Below are positions 26,639-39,899 of a stretch of DNA of 64,000 nucleotides, piece by piece; positions within the stretch are counted from its first letter, which is position 1, and each line of letters begins with the position of its first letter. Location: positions 1,905,642 through 1,969,641 of the forward strand of contig NW_022985165.1 in the NCBI RefSeq assembly GCF_010093535.1, written 5' to 3'. The position numbers and the translations under genes were made by a program. Source of the stretch: Lindgomyces ingoldianus. Its lineage: Eukaryota; Ascomycota; Dothideomycetes; Pleosporales; Lindgomycetaceae. The notes under the pieces were generated by a model, which was not told the DNA's origin, did not search any database, and was given only the letters and a program-made list of their open reading frames with translations.

Positions 26639-26866
26639 TGTTTGCAGTGGTGACACTTAGATGCGTCGTCACCATAGTCGCACGATAGTCGGATGTGTCG
26701 TCACAAGATGATCATGCGTTGGCACCATAGTTGTATGCATCTCAGCACAGTCTGTTGCCACAACTCACCTACTTATTTCGCATATATATAGACTCCTGCA
26801 AAGGACTCCTCTAGCAATACATTTAATGCAGTTTCTTATGTCTCTAGTGCCTTACATAGCTTTACA
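26639..26866 (+). repeat. 3' LTR of copia P
   Basis: 228 bp copy of 17932-18159, preceded by the purine tract AAGCTAGGGGGGTG and followed by the CCTAG duplication. Confidence 0.9.
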
Positions 26867-27051
26867 CCTAGCCTTTATAAGTTAGCTATAGAATTAGCTT
26901 GTAAAAGTTGTCTAGTGCTATAGTTATTTATTATCTTTTAAAAGACTTTATATATAGCTGCAGCATGTTTCTTTAAAAGTTTTATGTTTTATTTAAAAGC
27001 TTAAAGTGTAAGCTATATCTAACATTCTTTTAGCATATTTAAGTAGTATTG

Positions 27052-27656
27052 TGTTACGGCCAACAGTCAGACCGTAATGACCCAACTGGCTGTCCCACAC
27101 AGCCCGAACGACGTCGGATGGAAAACGCTTAGCCCCGCGCTGAGCGAATCACGTGACAGGACAGATAAGGAATGGCTTCGGCTTTTGGACAAAAGCCTAG
27201 CAGAGTGCACCGTCTAATAGGAACTTAGGCATTGCAGGCAGTGCAGGCATTGCAGGCTGTTGCAGGTAACGCATGCAACGCCTGCAACGCATGCAAACGC
27301 ATGCAAACCCTATGTATATAGTTCTGTTTACAACTATAGTTAGAAAGTTGTAATTACTATTTAGTCTTTACTTACCTAATAAACTAAGAGGCATTAAAAC
27401 TTTTATAAAGAGAATAAAGCTGCTTTGTATATTTTACACTATATATACCTTCTTTTTTATCCTTACAGATTAGGTTTACTAGCTCCCTATATAGCTGCTA
27501 GGTTAAACCACAACCTGCCTTCTTTATCCCGCCTGCCCTATACTCTGCTTAACAGACTGTACACCTAATCTAGCTAAGTTCTACCCCTACTGCTAACACT
27601 ACCTTAGGCTGTTATGCTTCTAAAAATACTAACTTATTAAAGTAAGAATTATAACA
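27052..27656 (+). repeat. 5' LTR of gypsy F
   Basis: 605 bp. The outer start (TGTTACGGCCAACAG) is GC-intact; the inner end (TAAGAATTATAACA) is AT-mutated. Contains a GC-rich cluster of GCAGGC/GCATGC words at 27227-27310. Confidence 0.9.
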
Positions 27657-30600
27657 GTAATTACTACCCTCTATAAAGTATAGCTTCTTACACTACTTTT
27701 TTTAATACTAGTATAACAGGAACTAGTGCTGCTAGCACTAGTAAAACTCTATTTAGGAATAAAAAAGAATAAAACTAATAGATGTAACATCTTTAATATA
27801 AAGTTAAAATACTAAAGGCTTAACTCTAATAGTATGCCTAATTACTCTAGATATAACAGCTACACGCACTCTATATAGAGGTAGCTAAACTTTAGAACAT
27901 AGTAAAAAAGAAAATAAGCATTAAGTTAAAAAAGTTTTTATGCTTAGCTCTACTAAAGCTTTTTAATAGGACTATAAAAGATCTTAAACTATTCTTTACT
28001 TAATGCTACTTATACATGTAATATAATAAGAGAGCCTTTTAAACTAATAAGGAAATAATTTTTTAAATAAAACTATATTTTAAAAGATCTTTAGCTATTT
28101 AGTTTTAACTACATACTAATAATTAAATAAAGCATAAAACTATAAAAGAAACACTTTTAGTTAAAATATAAGTAATTTTTTAAAACTTTAACTTTTTTAA
28201 GCAAGCTCTTACTACTATCTATAGGTAACTAAATTAAAAAGAAAAAGCAGTTAATAAAATAAACACTTTATAATAAGAAAAAGGTACAGTCTAACTTTAC
28301 GCAGCACATTTCTGCAAACAGCTAGCTATTAGCAGATAAACAGACTAGTTAGCTATTAGAAGGATATTTTATAAAAGACTATCTAATAAAGTTAAAGATA
28401 AATTTATATATAGCAGAAAGCTAAATGCATTTAAAAAATATATTAAAAAGGTAATAACATATAATAAAAAGTATTAAAAACGCCTTAAAGAAAAACACCT
28501 TAGCATAACATTCTAAAAACTTAAGGTGTTCTAGAAAAAAAAAAGCTAAAAGTTTAATAGTAAACTTATAGACTTTAGTTATACTAAACATACATAGAGC
28601 TTACTTAAAAAAAAGAGTAAGTACTGCTAAAGCAAGAAGCTACTATTAACTAAAAAATAATAAAAATAGCTTAAAAAAAAGTGTGCCTTAACTATAAAAA
28701 AGTAAAACACTACAAGTAAAAGTGCTTAGACTCTAGTAACTAAGAAAATAAAAAAAAAAACTAACTATAAAAGTAATGTATATAGAACAGAGTCTAACAG
28801 GACAAGAGATTCTAGATAAACTAGATAAACACCTCTACTAGAGATGCAAAGGTAACTATAAATCTAAAAGATGCCTTATAGAATACTAAAAAGTTAAAGT
28901 ATAAAATAATAATAAAGCTTTTAGAGCACTAGAATAAGCAGCTACTTATAAGAAATAGTAAAGCTATACCTAAGCTATAACCTATGTTGTAAATGTTAAA
29001 AAAGGAAAAAAAAAATCTTTTTAAAATAACTAATAATAAAAATCTCTGCTTAGAAGCTAAAATATTAATTTACTTATAGTAACTACTAGAAGTGCAGTAA
29101 TACATATAACACATAGAACTATAAAAAATTAATGTATAAAGTATACATTAACAACAATATTAAAACTTATAGTATATTAAAAAAAATTGCTAAGACACAA
29201 TACGCAGTTATAAACATAAAGAAATAATAAAAGATGTTTTAAAAAATTTTTAACAAAGAGAAAGGCTTTAACTAGTAATACACACTATTGCTAACACTTA
29301 ATCTATGCTAGAAATAAACTAACACACCTCTTCTAGCATTAGCTGTTACTTGTAAGGACCTAGAGACCTAATAAAATAAAAAATACTGCATTCTTTATAA
29401 AAGTAAGCAACATAATAAGTTCTAATGTACTTACTAAAGTTACCTATTATAAATTCTTAGAACTAAGGAATACTCTAAGTAGACATAGGTCTAGCTAATA
29501 CTAGTATAAAATAACCTTAAGAAATACCCTTACACTTAGTACCTATGTAGTAATAAATATTGCATTAAACACTAGCTAACTAAGCATAAGGCTAGCTAGT
29601 GGCCACACAGAACACAAGAAAACGCGCCTAAGAATAACATAATAGCTAGCATAGCATTAACCTGCGAAATGCTACAGTGCCCCTACTGCTAAAACAGTAC
29701 AGGCTACAAATAAGAACTATAGACAGAATGCAACAATAAATTAGCATGTATGTTTTATTACTTTTAATAAAGAGCACACTAATAAAATAATTAAATGCTA
29801 TACTACTATAAGATAGAGGACGCCTAGTGTACTGCACTAGAATGCATAATATAAGGACATTAGAAATATAGAATGTAATTAGATAGAATTATAAAATATA
29901 AAAACATAGCTAAGGCTGTTAAAGAAGATAATAAAATAGACTATAAAAAAACACTTTATAAACTTTACATCTTTATTATAGTTAGATAAAGACTAAGTTA
30001 GAGCTTAATAACTAAACTAACTCTCTAACACCTAGGCTAGAAATAGATAGGACTTGCCTTAATAGATAGCAGATGCATGTTTACAGTAATTAACTCTAGA
30101 TAAGTTAACTAAAATAACATACCCTTCTAAAAAAAAAAACCCTTTTAAAGTATCCTTAGCTAATACTTTACTAATAGAATATAGAGTAAAATAAATTTAA
30201 CGTAAAATAAAAGAACTTATTACTAAAGCTAAAAGACCTAATAACTAGATATTCTTTAACATACTACTACTAAAAGATAAGTACTAGGTAATACTAAGCT
30301 ATAACTAGCTTTATAAGTATAACTTAATAATTAACTAGCAAACTATGTCTCTAACTAACTAGGATTACACAGAAATAACATAGTTAGCATGTTAAAAGGA
30401 CCCCTGTCTAACCTACTAATAAAAAAGGTAAAAAAAGTTCCTTTACTAAAAACTAAAAGCTTAGGCTGTCTGCCTAATAAAAAAAAAGCTAAAGAAAATC
30501 TTTTTTAAAGAATTTAAAAAAAAATAAGACCTTAATTAAGTTAGAATTTACTAAATAGCTTATAAAGTAACTAGACTGCTAGAAAAGTACTAAGACTATA

Positions 30601-33600
30601 AAAATATGTTTAAAACTTTAGAAGATCTAGAAGAACTGCTACTACACTAGCTCTAAAATTATGCTATTAACTTTAAGCTAAACTTATAATTAAAAACTTA
30701 TAAACTATAACTTTTAATAAAAGCTTAAAAAGACGCTTTATAGGAGTATGTAGACAGAATGCTAGCCTAAGAACACATTAAGGAAAGCAATAGCCTAGTA
30801 GCATTAGCAGTAGTCTTTACAAAAAAAAATAGTAAAGTAAAAGTATGCTAAAATTACTGCACTTTAAATAATAATACTATAAAAGACTAATACCCTCTAC
30901 TAATTATCTAAAATATTATAAATTAACTTAAAGAAACTAAACACTTTACTAAGTTAAATGTCTAAGACAGATTTAATAAAATTAGGATTAAAAAAGGACA
31001 TAAGTAAATAACAGCCTTTTAAACTTTAAAAGGACTATATAAACTTTTTATTATGCTATTTAGCCTAACTAACGCCCTAGCAACCTTCTAATAAGTTATT
31101 AATACTACACTTAATCCCTACCTAGATATATTTATACTTATGTATTTAAATAATGTTCTAATATACACTAAAAAAGACTAAGTAGACTATGTATCTAAAG
31201 TAAAACTTATACTTAACTAACTTTAATAGTATAAACTCTACTTATAACTAAAAAAATGCAAGTTTAATATATAAAAAACTAAATACTTAGAATTTATTAT
31301 TAATAAAGAAGAAATAAAGATAGACCTTACTAAAGTAAATAAGGTACTTAATTAGCTAACACTAATAATAGTAACAAAAATTAAAGGATTTCTAGGCCTT
31401 ACTAGCTACATATAAAGAATAATTAAAGACTACTTAAAAATTACGCTCCCCCTTATAGACGCCACCTTAAAAGAAAGAGCAACTTAGAAATTCTAATAAA
31501 TAGCAGAAATAAAAAAAGCCTTTTAAAAGCTAAAATAAATAATAATAAGCTACTCTATTCTTAGAATGTATAACTTTAGGCTAGAAATAAGGGTGCACAC
31601 TAATGCTTTTTTAAGAGCAGAAGGAGCAGCACTCTTCTAAAAATAAAAAAATAATTAATAGCATTTAGTAGCCTACTACTTAGCAAAATTTGCACTATTA
31701 AAGTAAAAATATACTATCTCTAACAAGGAACTAAAAGCTATAGTAAATGTATATAAAAACTAAGAAGTTAAACTTTAAAGCTTTAGCTAGTAATTTATAA
31801 TTTTTACTAACTACATAAACCTTATTACTTTTTTTACTACTAAAAAACTTTTACTAATGCATGTATAATAAGCTATAAAACTTGCCTAATTTAATTTTAT
31901 TATTAAACATGTAGCTAGGAGCAGCAACTAGTAGGTAGACGCCCTAAGTAGATGTGCTAATTACTTTAAAGAAAATAAAATTTTTTTTAAGAAATTTATA
32001 ATTTTTAAAAAAACTTTAGAAAGACTAGTTTATAAAGGACTAAACTAAAAAAAACTACTATGTTCCTTTATAATAGTTAAACAAAGATAAAAGAACTTAA
32101 TAAAAAAATATTATAAAGCCCCTATGTTTAGACACCTAGAAATTAGATTACTACAGAAGAAAATTAAAAATGCTATACTTTAAGAAGTACCTTAATTAAA
32201 ACACTTATGTACTAAAGTCTTATAAGAATGTAACACTTATAATAAAAATAATCTCTAACACTATAAACTCTATAGACTACTTTAACTAATTACAGTGCTA
32301 AGTTAACTATAGACTATAATAACTATAGACTTTATTACTAGGCTACTACTATTACAAGAACCTAGCACAGAAAGACTATACAACATAATTATATAAGTTA
32401 TTAATAAAACTACTAAATTTATTTACCTATAGCTATTAGAAAAAAGTATTATAGCTAAAAAATTTATATTTAAATTAAAAAAAAACATCTTAGCTATTTA
32501 TAGTTACTCTAAGATTATTATCTTAGACTATAATAAATTATTTACTAGCAAATTCTAGATAGCTGTAGTTAAATATCTTAAAATTAACTATAAGCTCTTT
32601 ACTACCTACTATCTATAAATAGATAGATAAATAGAAAGAGTAAACACAGAAGTAGAGAAGTATCTATGTAAGTATGTATTATATAAATAAACTAACTAGG
32701 CAAAATAGCTACTAATAGTGTAATTTGCTATTAATACTACAAAATTAGCTATAACTAAAGAAACTTTATATAAAGCTAATTTTAAATACCTTTTATAATA
32801 TAAACTGCATAGCTTGTAACTAACTAACTTTTTAGAAGCTATAAACTATGCAACTAGACTTCTAGAACTATATTAGAAACTTACTAAAAAAGCGCAGTTA
32901 GCCTAGAAAGCTATAGAAAAGGCAGTAAATTAAAAAAAAAAACTAGCACTAGAAATACACCCTAATAATTACATATATTTAGATATAAAAAATCTTAAAA
33001 TACTAAAACTTTCTAAAAAACTAGCTAAGAAACACATAAGACTATACTAAGTTATATAAACATACTCTAACATTTGTAAACTTAAACTACTAAAGAAAAT
33101 ATAAATACATCTTTAGTTTTATATTTTTAAGCTTAAACTTATGCTTAGAACTATTCTACTTATAACTACTAGATAAAAAGAAGAAGAAAAGAAATATAAA
33201 GTAGAAAAAATTTTAAACTATAAAGAAAATAAGTACTTAGTAAAATAAAAAAGATAGCCTACTAGTAAAAACACTTAAGAACTTATTAAAAGCCTATTAA
33301 ACACTTCTTAGGCCTTTTATAAATACTTAAAGTCCCTTTTAAATAAAACTATTTTAAAAAAAGTTTTTTAAACTAAAAAACACTATTATTAGTTAAAACT
33401 GCAGCAGTATTAGCTAGCTATAATGTAAAAAGTTTGCAACCTTTTAATATAGGTTAAGAAGAAGAAAGACTAGCTACTTTTACTTTAAGCACTTTAAGTT
33501 TATTTAGTAATAAGAAGTTTTCTTTTAAATACTTTACTTTTTAATTTACTAAAACCTTTAACTGCTTTTAAGCCTGTTTTTACTAAGCTATAAAAGACTA

Positions 33601-34040
33601 AAGACGCCTTAGAGACTTAGCTTATTTTTAAATTTTTTTTTTTTTTTTTTTTTTTAGCTACTTTTAGCTTCCTAAGCAGCTTCTTCTTTTTACGCTTTAG
33701 ATAATTCTAGGCTGCATTAGAAATAAAAGTGTTACAGTAACTACTTTTTTACACACACTCTACACACTTGTCTAATAATAAGGACATTACGCAGGAGGAA
33801 CTATAAGACTAGTATAAACTACAGGGACGCATTTTTATATAATAAAAAGGATTAAGATAAGTAACAGTATAAAGGCAACAGGCAACAGCAGAAGTACAAG
33901 AAACCTAATAAGGCATAGTTAAAAAGGTTTAACATAGGACTAGCCTTTAAAGAAGAGAACGCACTAGCTAAAAAAAAAACCTAACACTTATAATAAAAAG
34001 AATGTAACAGTAAGGACGCTAACTAGAAGGGAAGCCTGCG

Positions 34041-34645
34041 TGTTATAGCTAATAGTTAGACTGTAATAACCTAACTAGCTGTCCTACACAGCCTAAACAA
34101 CATTAGATAGAAAACACTTAGCCCTACACTAAGCAAATTATATAATAAGATAGATAAGGAATAGCTTTAGCTTTTAGACAAAAGCCTAGCAGAGTGCACT
34201 GTCTAATAGGAACTTAGGCATTGCAGGCAGTGCAGGCATTGCAGGCTGTTGCAGGTAACGCATGCAACGCCTGCAACACATGCAAACGCATGCAAACCCT
34301 ATGTATATAGTTCTGTTTACAACTATAGTTAGAAGGTTATAATTACTATTTAGTCTTTACCTACCTAATAGACTAAGAGGCATTAAAACCTTTATAAAAA
34401 GGACAAAGCTGCCTTGTATATCTTGCACTATATATACCTCCTTTTCTATCCTTACAGATTAGGTTTACTAGCTCCCTATACAGCTACTAGGTTAAACTAC
34501 AACCTGCCTTCTTTATCCCGCATGCCCTATACTCCGCTCGACGGACTGTACACCCGATCCAGCTAAGTTCTACCCCTACCGCTAACACTACCTTAGGCCG
34601 TCGTGCTCCCGAAAATACCAACTCGTCGGAGCAAGGATTGTAACA
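34041..34645 (+). repeat. 3' LTR of gypsy F
   Basis: 605 bp. The inner start is AT-mutated (TGTTATAGCTAATAG); the outer end is intact (CTCGTCGGAGCAAGG then ATTGTAACA). The GC-rich GCAGGC/GCATGC cluster is kept at 34216-34299. Confidence 0.9.
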
Positions 34646-34745
34646 TATTGTTAGGAATCTATTAGTGTAAAAAAAGTAGTTTAGTAAGGTCTTAGTAAAA
34701 GTAAGTAACTTAGGTGTGTAAGCAACTTGCCTGTAAAGCATGTTA

Positions 34746-35502
34746 GTGTGTTTATAATAAAGCTTTTAAGAAACTAAAAGCATAGTTAGAGATAAAAAAA
34801 CTAGACATAATAAATAGGTTTATATAAAGATGTTTACTAGATAAAGGAAATCTCTAATACTTGCAGCAAACGTTACAAAGCGGCAAGGACGCTGCTAGAG
34901 AGAAAAGGCTATGTGTTACAACCTAGGATAGGGCTGTAAGCAAGTGCTAGACAGCTCTAGAAGTGTACAATTACTATTAGTAGACAACCTTCTTAGCTAC
35001 ACAGTACTAGGCTTAGCGTAGCCTAGCCGGAACAGTCGGGTCATGGTATACTAATTAGGCATAGCTGACCGCAACAACCGCAGTAACCGCAGAAGGGAAT
35101 CTGCAGACACAACAGTCACTACAGTTAGAACAGTTACTATAGCAAGTATATAGTCTTAATATTAACTATAGTTAGAAGGTTGTAATTAAAGTTTAGTTTT
35201 ATCTTTATAATAAGACTAATTAGCTATAACTATTTTTAAAGATGTTATTACTCTTATATATCTTACTCTATATATACACTCTAATTATTATCTTAAAGAG
35301 ATTGTTTCCCTACGCTTCTTATACGGCGCTAAGAGACAAACCACGATCAGCCCACCTATCTCCGCCGCCCTCTAGTTACGACCTAGGACTATACACCCTA
35401 GCCGCGTAACTATCTTCTATCCGCGCCATAACCCCTCCCTGGACCCGCGCACCGAACCTCGCGTCCTGGTTAGCACGTTACTAGTGAGTGGATATCGTAA
35501 CA
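34746..35502 (+). mobile_element. LTR retroelement remnant G (3' end and LTR)
   Basis: 34914-35502 begins TGTTACAACC and ends ATCGTAACA, LTR-like and about 589 bp. It is preceded by 165 bp of AT-rich sequence resembling the 3' interior of F. The LTR's outer end is GC-rich and intact. No 5 bp duplication is found on its left, so this is a 3' LTR whose upstream body is cut off by A2 at 34743. Confidence 0.6.
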
Positions 35503-35855
35503 TGTACCTAAAGGTACGTACAAGAATACTTAAGCTAAGTATTCTCGTATAGTATAATATATATATAGATAATGCTAGGGCTAGCACTAGCACTAGCGGT
35601 TGTCTCTAGTCTAGCCTAAACCTCTATAAGCAAGAGAAGGCCACGTGGTTGACTGTGCCTACCTTGTTACAATTTATATATTAAAAAGCTTATTTATAGT
35701 ATGTCTTAACACGTACAGGCTATACAGCGTGCGTGTTTGTACTAGACTAAATACTAAGAATATTGTAATACTAGAAGTCTTAAAATTGCATTAAATTACT
35801 ATGTAGTTGACATACAATTGCAATGCAATAATGCTGGGTAGAATGCGTGGGGCTC
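35503..35855. other. Remaining interior of K, no gene
   Basis: Mixed AT-rich sequence between G and the right end of K. Contains a triple GCTAGCACTAGC-like run near 35577-35600. No coding signal. Confidence 0.4.
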
Positions 35856-35886
35856 GTGTTGGTGGCTTGGCGAACCAGACTTTTGG

Positions 35887-36935
35887 CATAGTACGTTCCA
35901 TCCCAGCTGTCCCCCATAAGAGCTTTGAGCTTTGGGATGGTGAGCAGCGAGCATAACCAGGCGTATGACTGAGCGTAGAGTGGGGATAAGGGCGGGTTAG
36001 GATAGGAAGAGGGTAGGGCAGTGGGGATGAAGAAACCGATGTTGGCGTTGCCGCCTTTAGCCCGAGCGCGCGAGCACGATGTCACCTAGGCGGGCTGGAA
36101 CTGTCGAGCCGAACCTGTATAAGTCGACGGGATCGCGGGTTTCGTAGCTCTCTCGCTTCGCCAGAGCTTCGAATTTTGGAGGTGGAGTTGTAGGGATGGT
36201 CGTTCTGTGCACAGCATTCACGCTCTTCGCCGAGTCTAGTAGGTTGATGCTAGTCTTGAGTTTCGATTGCGGCCACAGTGCGGGATAGAATGAGAGGTAG
36301 GGTTTGGGTAGTACTGTACGATGGTCCATGGTACTGTGGAAGCCAGAGAAATGCTGCATGGCAAATTCTCCGAGGAGAGACGCGAGGCCGAGGTTAATAG
36401 CCGGGTCCAAAGTTTCGGCGAAGATGCGTAAGTAGGTAGTGCTGCGGATTTGGGGGTTGATTCAGGAACGCCGATGCTGTCGTCAATTACTTGAGTAAGA
36501 TGGAAGAGGAAGGTAGGATAGTCTTACCGTTGGAATTCAAGCACGTCGAACTTGTCGAGGATGCCTTTGCGCTTGAGCCCAAATTTCATCATATGTTCGT
36601 AGAGATCGAATTTCTCGGCCGTGGCGTATCCGGTAGCATTAATGACGAACTCGGACTGGTAACCCGCGGCGTAGAAAATGGCGAGCTTCGTTGTTGGAGG
36701 TGGTGGTGCACCTTTGATGCCCCATACTCGGACTCTGTTCAAATTATCGGTAGTCTACCACCTAGGGGAGGCACATAGAGGAATTGGGAGAACGAGCCTA
36801 TCTTTGCACTCCTGCTTAACCTGTACATCATCCAGAATCGCCTTGACATCGCTATTCAAATAAATATTACCTTGCAACTCATATATAAACTGACACTCCA
36901 CCGTATCCTCAGTTACAAAACTCTTCTTAGCACTA
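35887..36935 (-). pseudogene. AtuA-like (DUF1446) gene, fragment 3: central and C-terminal part
   Basis: Largest fragment. The minus strand reads KKSFVTEDTVECQFIYELQG, then GNIYLNSDVKAILDD, VWGIKGAPPPPTTK, LAIFYAAGYQSEFVINATGY and DILDKF-like sequence, an intron, then DPAINLGLASLLGEFAMQHF and RLGDIVLARSG, followed in another frame by KGGNANIGFF and ALMGDSWDGTYY. AtuA proteins end with a conserved ARSGDKGGNANIG block; here two bases are missing between SG and KGG (about 36057-36060), shifting frame. A second frame change lies near 36440. Insertion of H at TA 36934-36935 cuts it from fragment 2 in frame. It ends at K (35886). Confidence 0.9.
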
Positions 36936-38540
36936 TTGTCGTGTGCGAAATTTGCTGGATTCTTGGCAATGCCAAGTAACCACTTTTGCCTCACAAATCT
37001 TATAGAGATTCAGGTAACTGCATATATCGCCCTATATAATCAACTACAACGCGTTTTATTGTAAGTGAAGCTTTTTAAATGTATAGATAAGGCCTATCTT
37101 ACAAATTTTGCAGAGTAATAGATTATAGATCTGGCTGCAGTCCTCTTGCGGGCCCCTTAGGGGACGCGTCTTATAGAAGCGCGCATTCTTAATCTAGAGG
37201 CCTTGCTACCAGCCTTGTCCTACTTAAAACATAGCTAGAAGACTGCTAATTGTTGTTCTATTGTGTATTATCTTCTTATGCTTAGCGTCTCTATTCTAGA
37301 GGTCATTATCTGTTCGCGCGTGAGCCGCTCTACTGTGTACAACATCTATTAATGCCTTATGAAATATGGTACAATTACGCACCTAAGAACGCGTTAATTA
37401 GGGCGTCCTCCTAGGCTTACCCTAGCAGACTAGGAGGCTTTATTTAATAAGCTTGTCGCGCATGGCTAGATGTACTAGGATAAGATGAAGTAGTGGTTGT
37501 ACGCAGAGCGCAGGGTGCTTATTAATTAATTAAATATCTCTAAGATGCTAAAGAAAGAGGGCTAGAATAAAAAGGCTATTAAACTACTGTTAGTTAAGCA
37601 GAGTAAGGACCTTTATAATAACTATTGTTGTATTATAATAAACTATACAGCAGATTAGTTAGTTTTTATTAATAAGTTAAATTTTAACAAAACAATAGGC
37701 TAAAGGCGCCGCGCGTACAGTCTAATTAGTGACAATAATTAATACGCTAGGGATAGAGATTGTGGGCGAGCATAGTTAATTCTACTAGCTTACTCCCTCT
37801 GTTATAGATACCTTAATTATACAGCGTTTTAGTAGGGCTATTTTAATACAGAAAGTCTTCTTAATTAGATAAAAAACTAGCTTCTGCTAGCTATTAATTA
37901 TTAGTTTAAGGGACGCGTAATGTGTATTATTTTAGATAACTGCTTTGCTTACTGCAATAAGAGGATACCTAACGCGATTTAAAGAGAAGGCTATACAGTA
38001 CAGTTTCTGCTGTTGTACTTGCCTAACTATAATCTAATTAAGCTAACTTTCTTAGTGCTAAAGGCCTAAGTTTAGCGCTACTACTACTATTACTAACATA
38101 AGTTTAACATATTTAGAGACTTCCTAAGATTTGCTATTAGTAAGAGTTACTGTAATTAATTTACTACTAAGCACTTCTAGCACGCTAGTAGAGGAGGACT
38201 ATACATTAAGGATAAAGTATTTAATAGAGCAAATGCCTAGATAAGGGCGTACAAGAGGGGTAAGGTTAACAGGTAGCAGCCGCAGTAGCAATCTAGATTA
38301 TATAGTAACATAAAGTATTATTATACAGCAGGCCTGCAATAAGCTGCTTTATTATTCTATACTATCTGCTGTGCAAATCTAGGACCTAGTGTCTAAACTA
38401 ATTAATGTTACCTTTTATAAATCCCCCTCTACTAATCTGTAGGTTAACTAGAGCTTCTGCTGCTAGTGCAGCCTTCTTTTAACAGTGCTATAGTTTAAAC
38501 CTACCTAAATAGTGTCTAAAACTGCGCGCAATTCTATCTA

Positions 38541-39640
38541 ACGTACTTCATGGGCGAGTTGCTCACACACCTGAGTCGCTTACTTTTGCCAAGACCCCAC
38601 CAAACCACCCTTCCTACACTAATGCATTCCCCACAACACTACTTAGACGCGCTAAAAGAACGTTAGATACAGCTTACACTCTAAGCTTTTAAATAAGACA
38701 TAAAACTTTTAAAGAAATATGCTATAGCTATGTGTAAAGTCCTATAAAAGACAATAAATAACTATAGCACTAGACAACTTTTACAAGCTAATTCTACAGC
38801 TAAATTACAAAGGCTAGGCAATAAAAAGGAGCAGGTGATTGTTAAGACTATACTTAAGCTATATGCGCAAGGAATTTCCCCTTAGATAGCATTTATAGCT
38901 AATATAGCTAATTCTTTGCGCGCTAAGCATAATCTAGGCCATGTTTACATAAACTAGCCTAGTACATTTATAAAGCGTTATTTAAAGCTTAAAGTAAAGT
39001 TTTAAGCGCAAGTATAGTTAAGAGATATCTAGCTAATTATAAACCCTATCTTGCTAAAGTTGTACGTGTTATTATCCTAGATGCTATACTTAGCTTTAAT
39101 ATTCTCTATAAGGCTAAACCTGCCCTAAATTACCCTAGGACTCTTGCAGAGGGCTCTCTTATAGTTGTACTTACGCTTAAATGTTACTTTAAGCTCTAAA
39201 TAACGCTTCACAAACGTACTAGGCTAGTTTATGCAAACATGGCCTAGATTACGCTTAGCGTGTAAAGAATTAGCTATATTAGCCACAAATGCTATCTAAG
39301 GGGAAATTCCTTGCGCATATAGCTTAAGTATAGTCTTAATAATTACCTGCTTCTTTTTATTGCCTAGCCTTTATAATTTAGCTGTAGAATTAGCTTGTAA
39401 AGGTTGTCTAGTGCTGTAGTTATTTGTTGTCTTTTACAAGACTCTGCATATAGCTACAGCACATTTCTTTAAGAGTTTTATGTCTTATTTAAAAGCTTAG
39501 AGCGTAAGCTGTATCTAACGTTCTTTTAGCGCGTCTAAGTAGTGTTGTGGGGAATGCATTAGTGTAGGAAGGGTAGTTTAGTGGGGTCTTGGTAAAAGTA
39601 AGCGACTCGGGTGTGTGAGCAACTCGCCCATGAAGTACGT
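38541..39640. mobile_element. Palindromic element A3 (1100 bp), least mutated copy
   Basis: TA-flanked (38539-38540, 39641-39642). Ends ACGTACTTCATGGGCGAG and its complement. The two arms match closely over about 480 bp around a spacer of 150-200 bp. GC content is well above other copies, so it is the best reference for the family. Confidence 0.88.
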
Positions 39641-39899
39641 TAGTAGATAATAGTCTGCTGTTGCTAGTTTGTATAGTTTAGACGCTAGATCCTTTATGCC
39701 TTTAAAGTTATCTAAACTCTAGAAGTTAGCAGTTGCAGTCTTCTTTACGCGCTTAAACTTTAGCCTCTAAGCTTTAGTTTTCTACTACTTAATTATCTAA
39801 TTAAAGAACTCCTTTACTAAATTATATTTATCCTGCAACAGATTTATAGAGCTTAAGGCTTAGGTAGGCAATTAGTTCACAGCAACATTCGCTTGAAAG

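Larger units (their letters stand above)
17932..26866 (+). mobile_element. Ty1/copia retrotransposon P, RIP-inactivated
   Basis: 228 bp LTRs (17932-18159, 26639-26866) with the 5 bp duplication CCTAG (17927-17931, 26867-26871). After the 5' LTR comes GTCATAAGCCT, close to the half-molecule initiator-tRNA-Met primer site used by copia elements. A polypurine tract CTAGGGGGGTG precedes the 3' LTR. The decayed pol reads on the plus strand: an integrase-like segment about 21500-22400 and RT near 23640-23760 with VYINNIILLYYSSNAKATN, the copia YVDD box changed to NN at 23667-23672. Inside it lie B1 (19729-20860) and the long A-family element (24120-25982), each with TA duplications. Without them P is about 5.9 kb. 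Confidence 0.9.
27052..34645 (+). mobile_element. Ty3/gypsy retrotransposon F, RIP-inactivated
   Basis: 7594 bp; 605 bp LTRs (27052-27656, 34041-34645), TATTG duplicated at 27047-27051 and 34646-34650. The plus strand from about 30750 to 31190 reads as gypsy RT: SNSLVALAVVFTKK, KLNV-like and FNKIRIKKGHK blocks, a block like MLFSLTNAL, and the YLDD box as YLNN at 31143-31154. RNase H and integrase-like sequence follows to about 32900. Stop codons interrupt every domain. Inserted in A2. Confidence 0.9.
17201..34743. mobile_element. Palindromic element A2, interrupted by copia P and gypsy F
   Basis: Three blocks (17201-17931, 26872-27051, 34651-34743) total 1004 bp and form one member of the 1100 bp family. 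Only its first 96 bp are missing, where it abuts A1. Copia P interrupts it at CCTAG and gypsy F at TATTG. Its right end GTAAAGCATGT is followed by TA. Confidence 0.8.
14410..35886. mobile_element. Composite element K: mariner-like ends enclosing 21 kb of nested elements
   Basis: A perfect 31 bp inverted pair, starting CCAAAAGTCTGGTTCGCCAA at 14410 and ending as its complement at 35886, lies exactly where the AtuA gene is interrupted between fragments 3 and 4. The right end is followed by CATA, consistent with a TA target; the left flank has no TA, so that end is altered. Its first bases match the ends of Tc1-like element L inside it. I see no separate transposase of K itself; the interior is L, A1, A2, P, F and G. 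Confidence 0.6.
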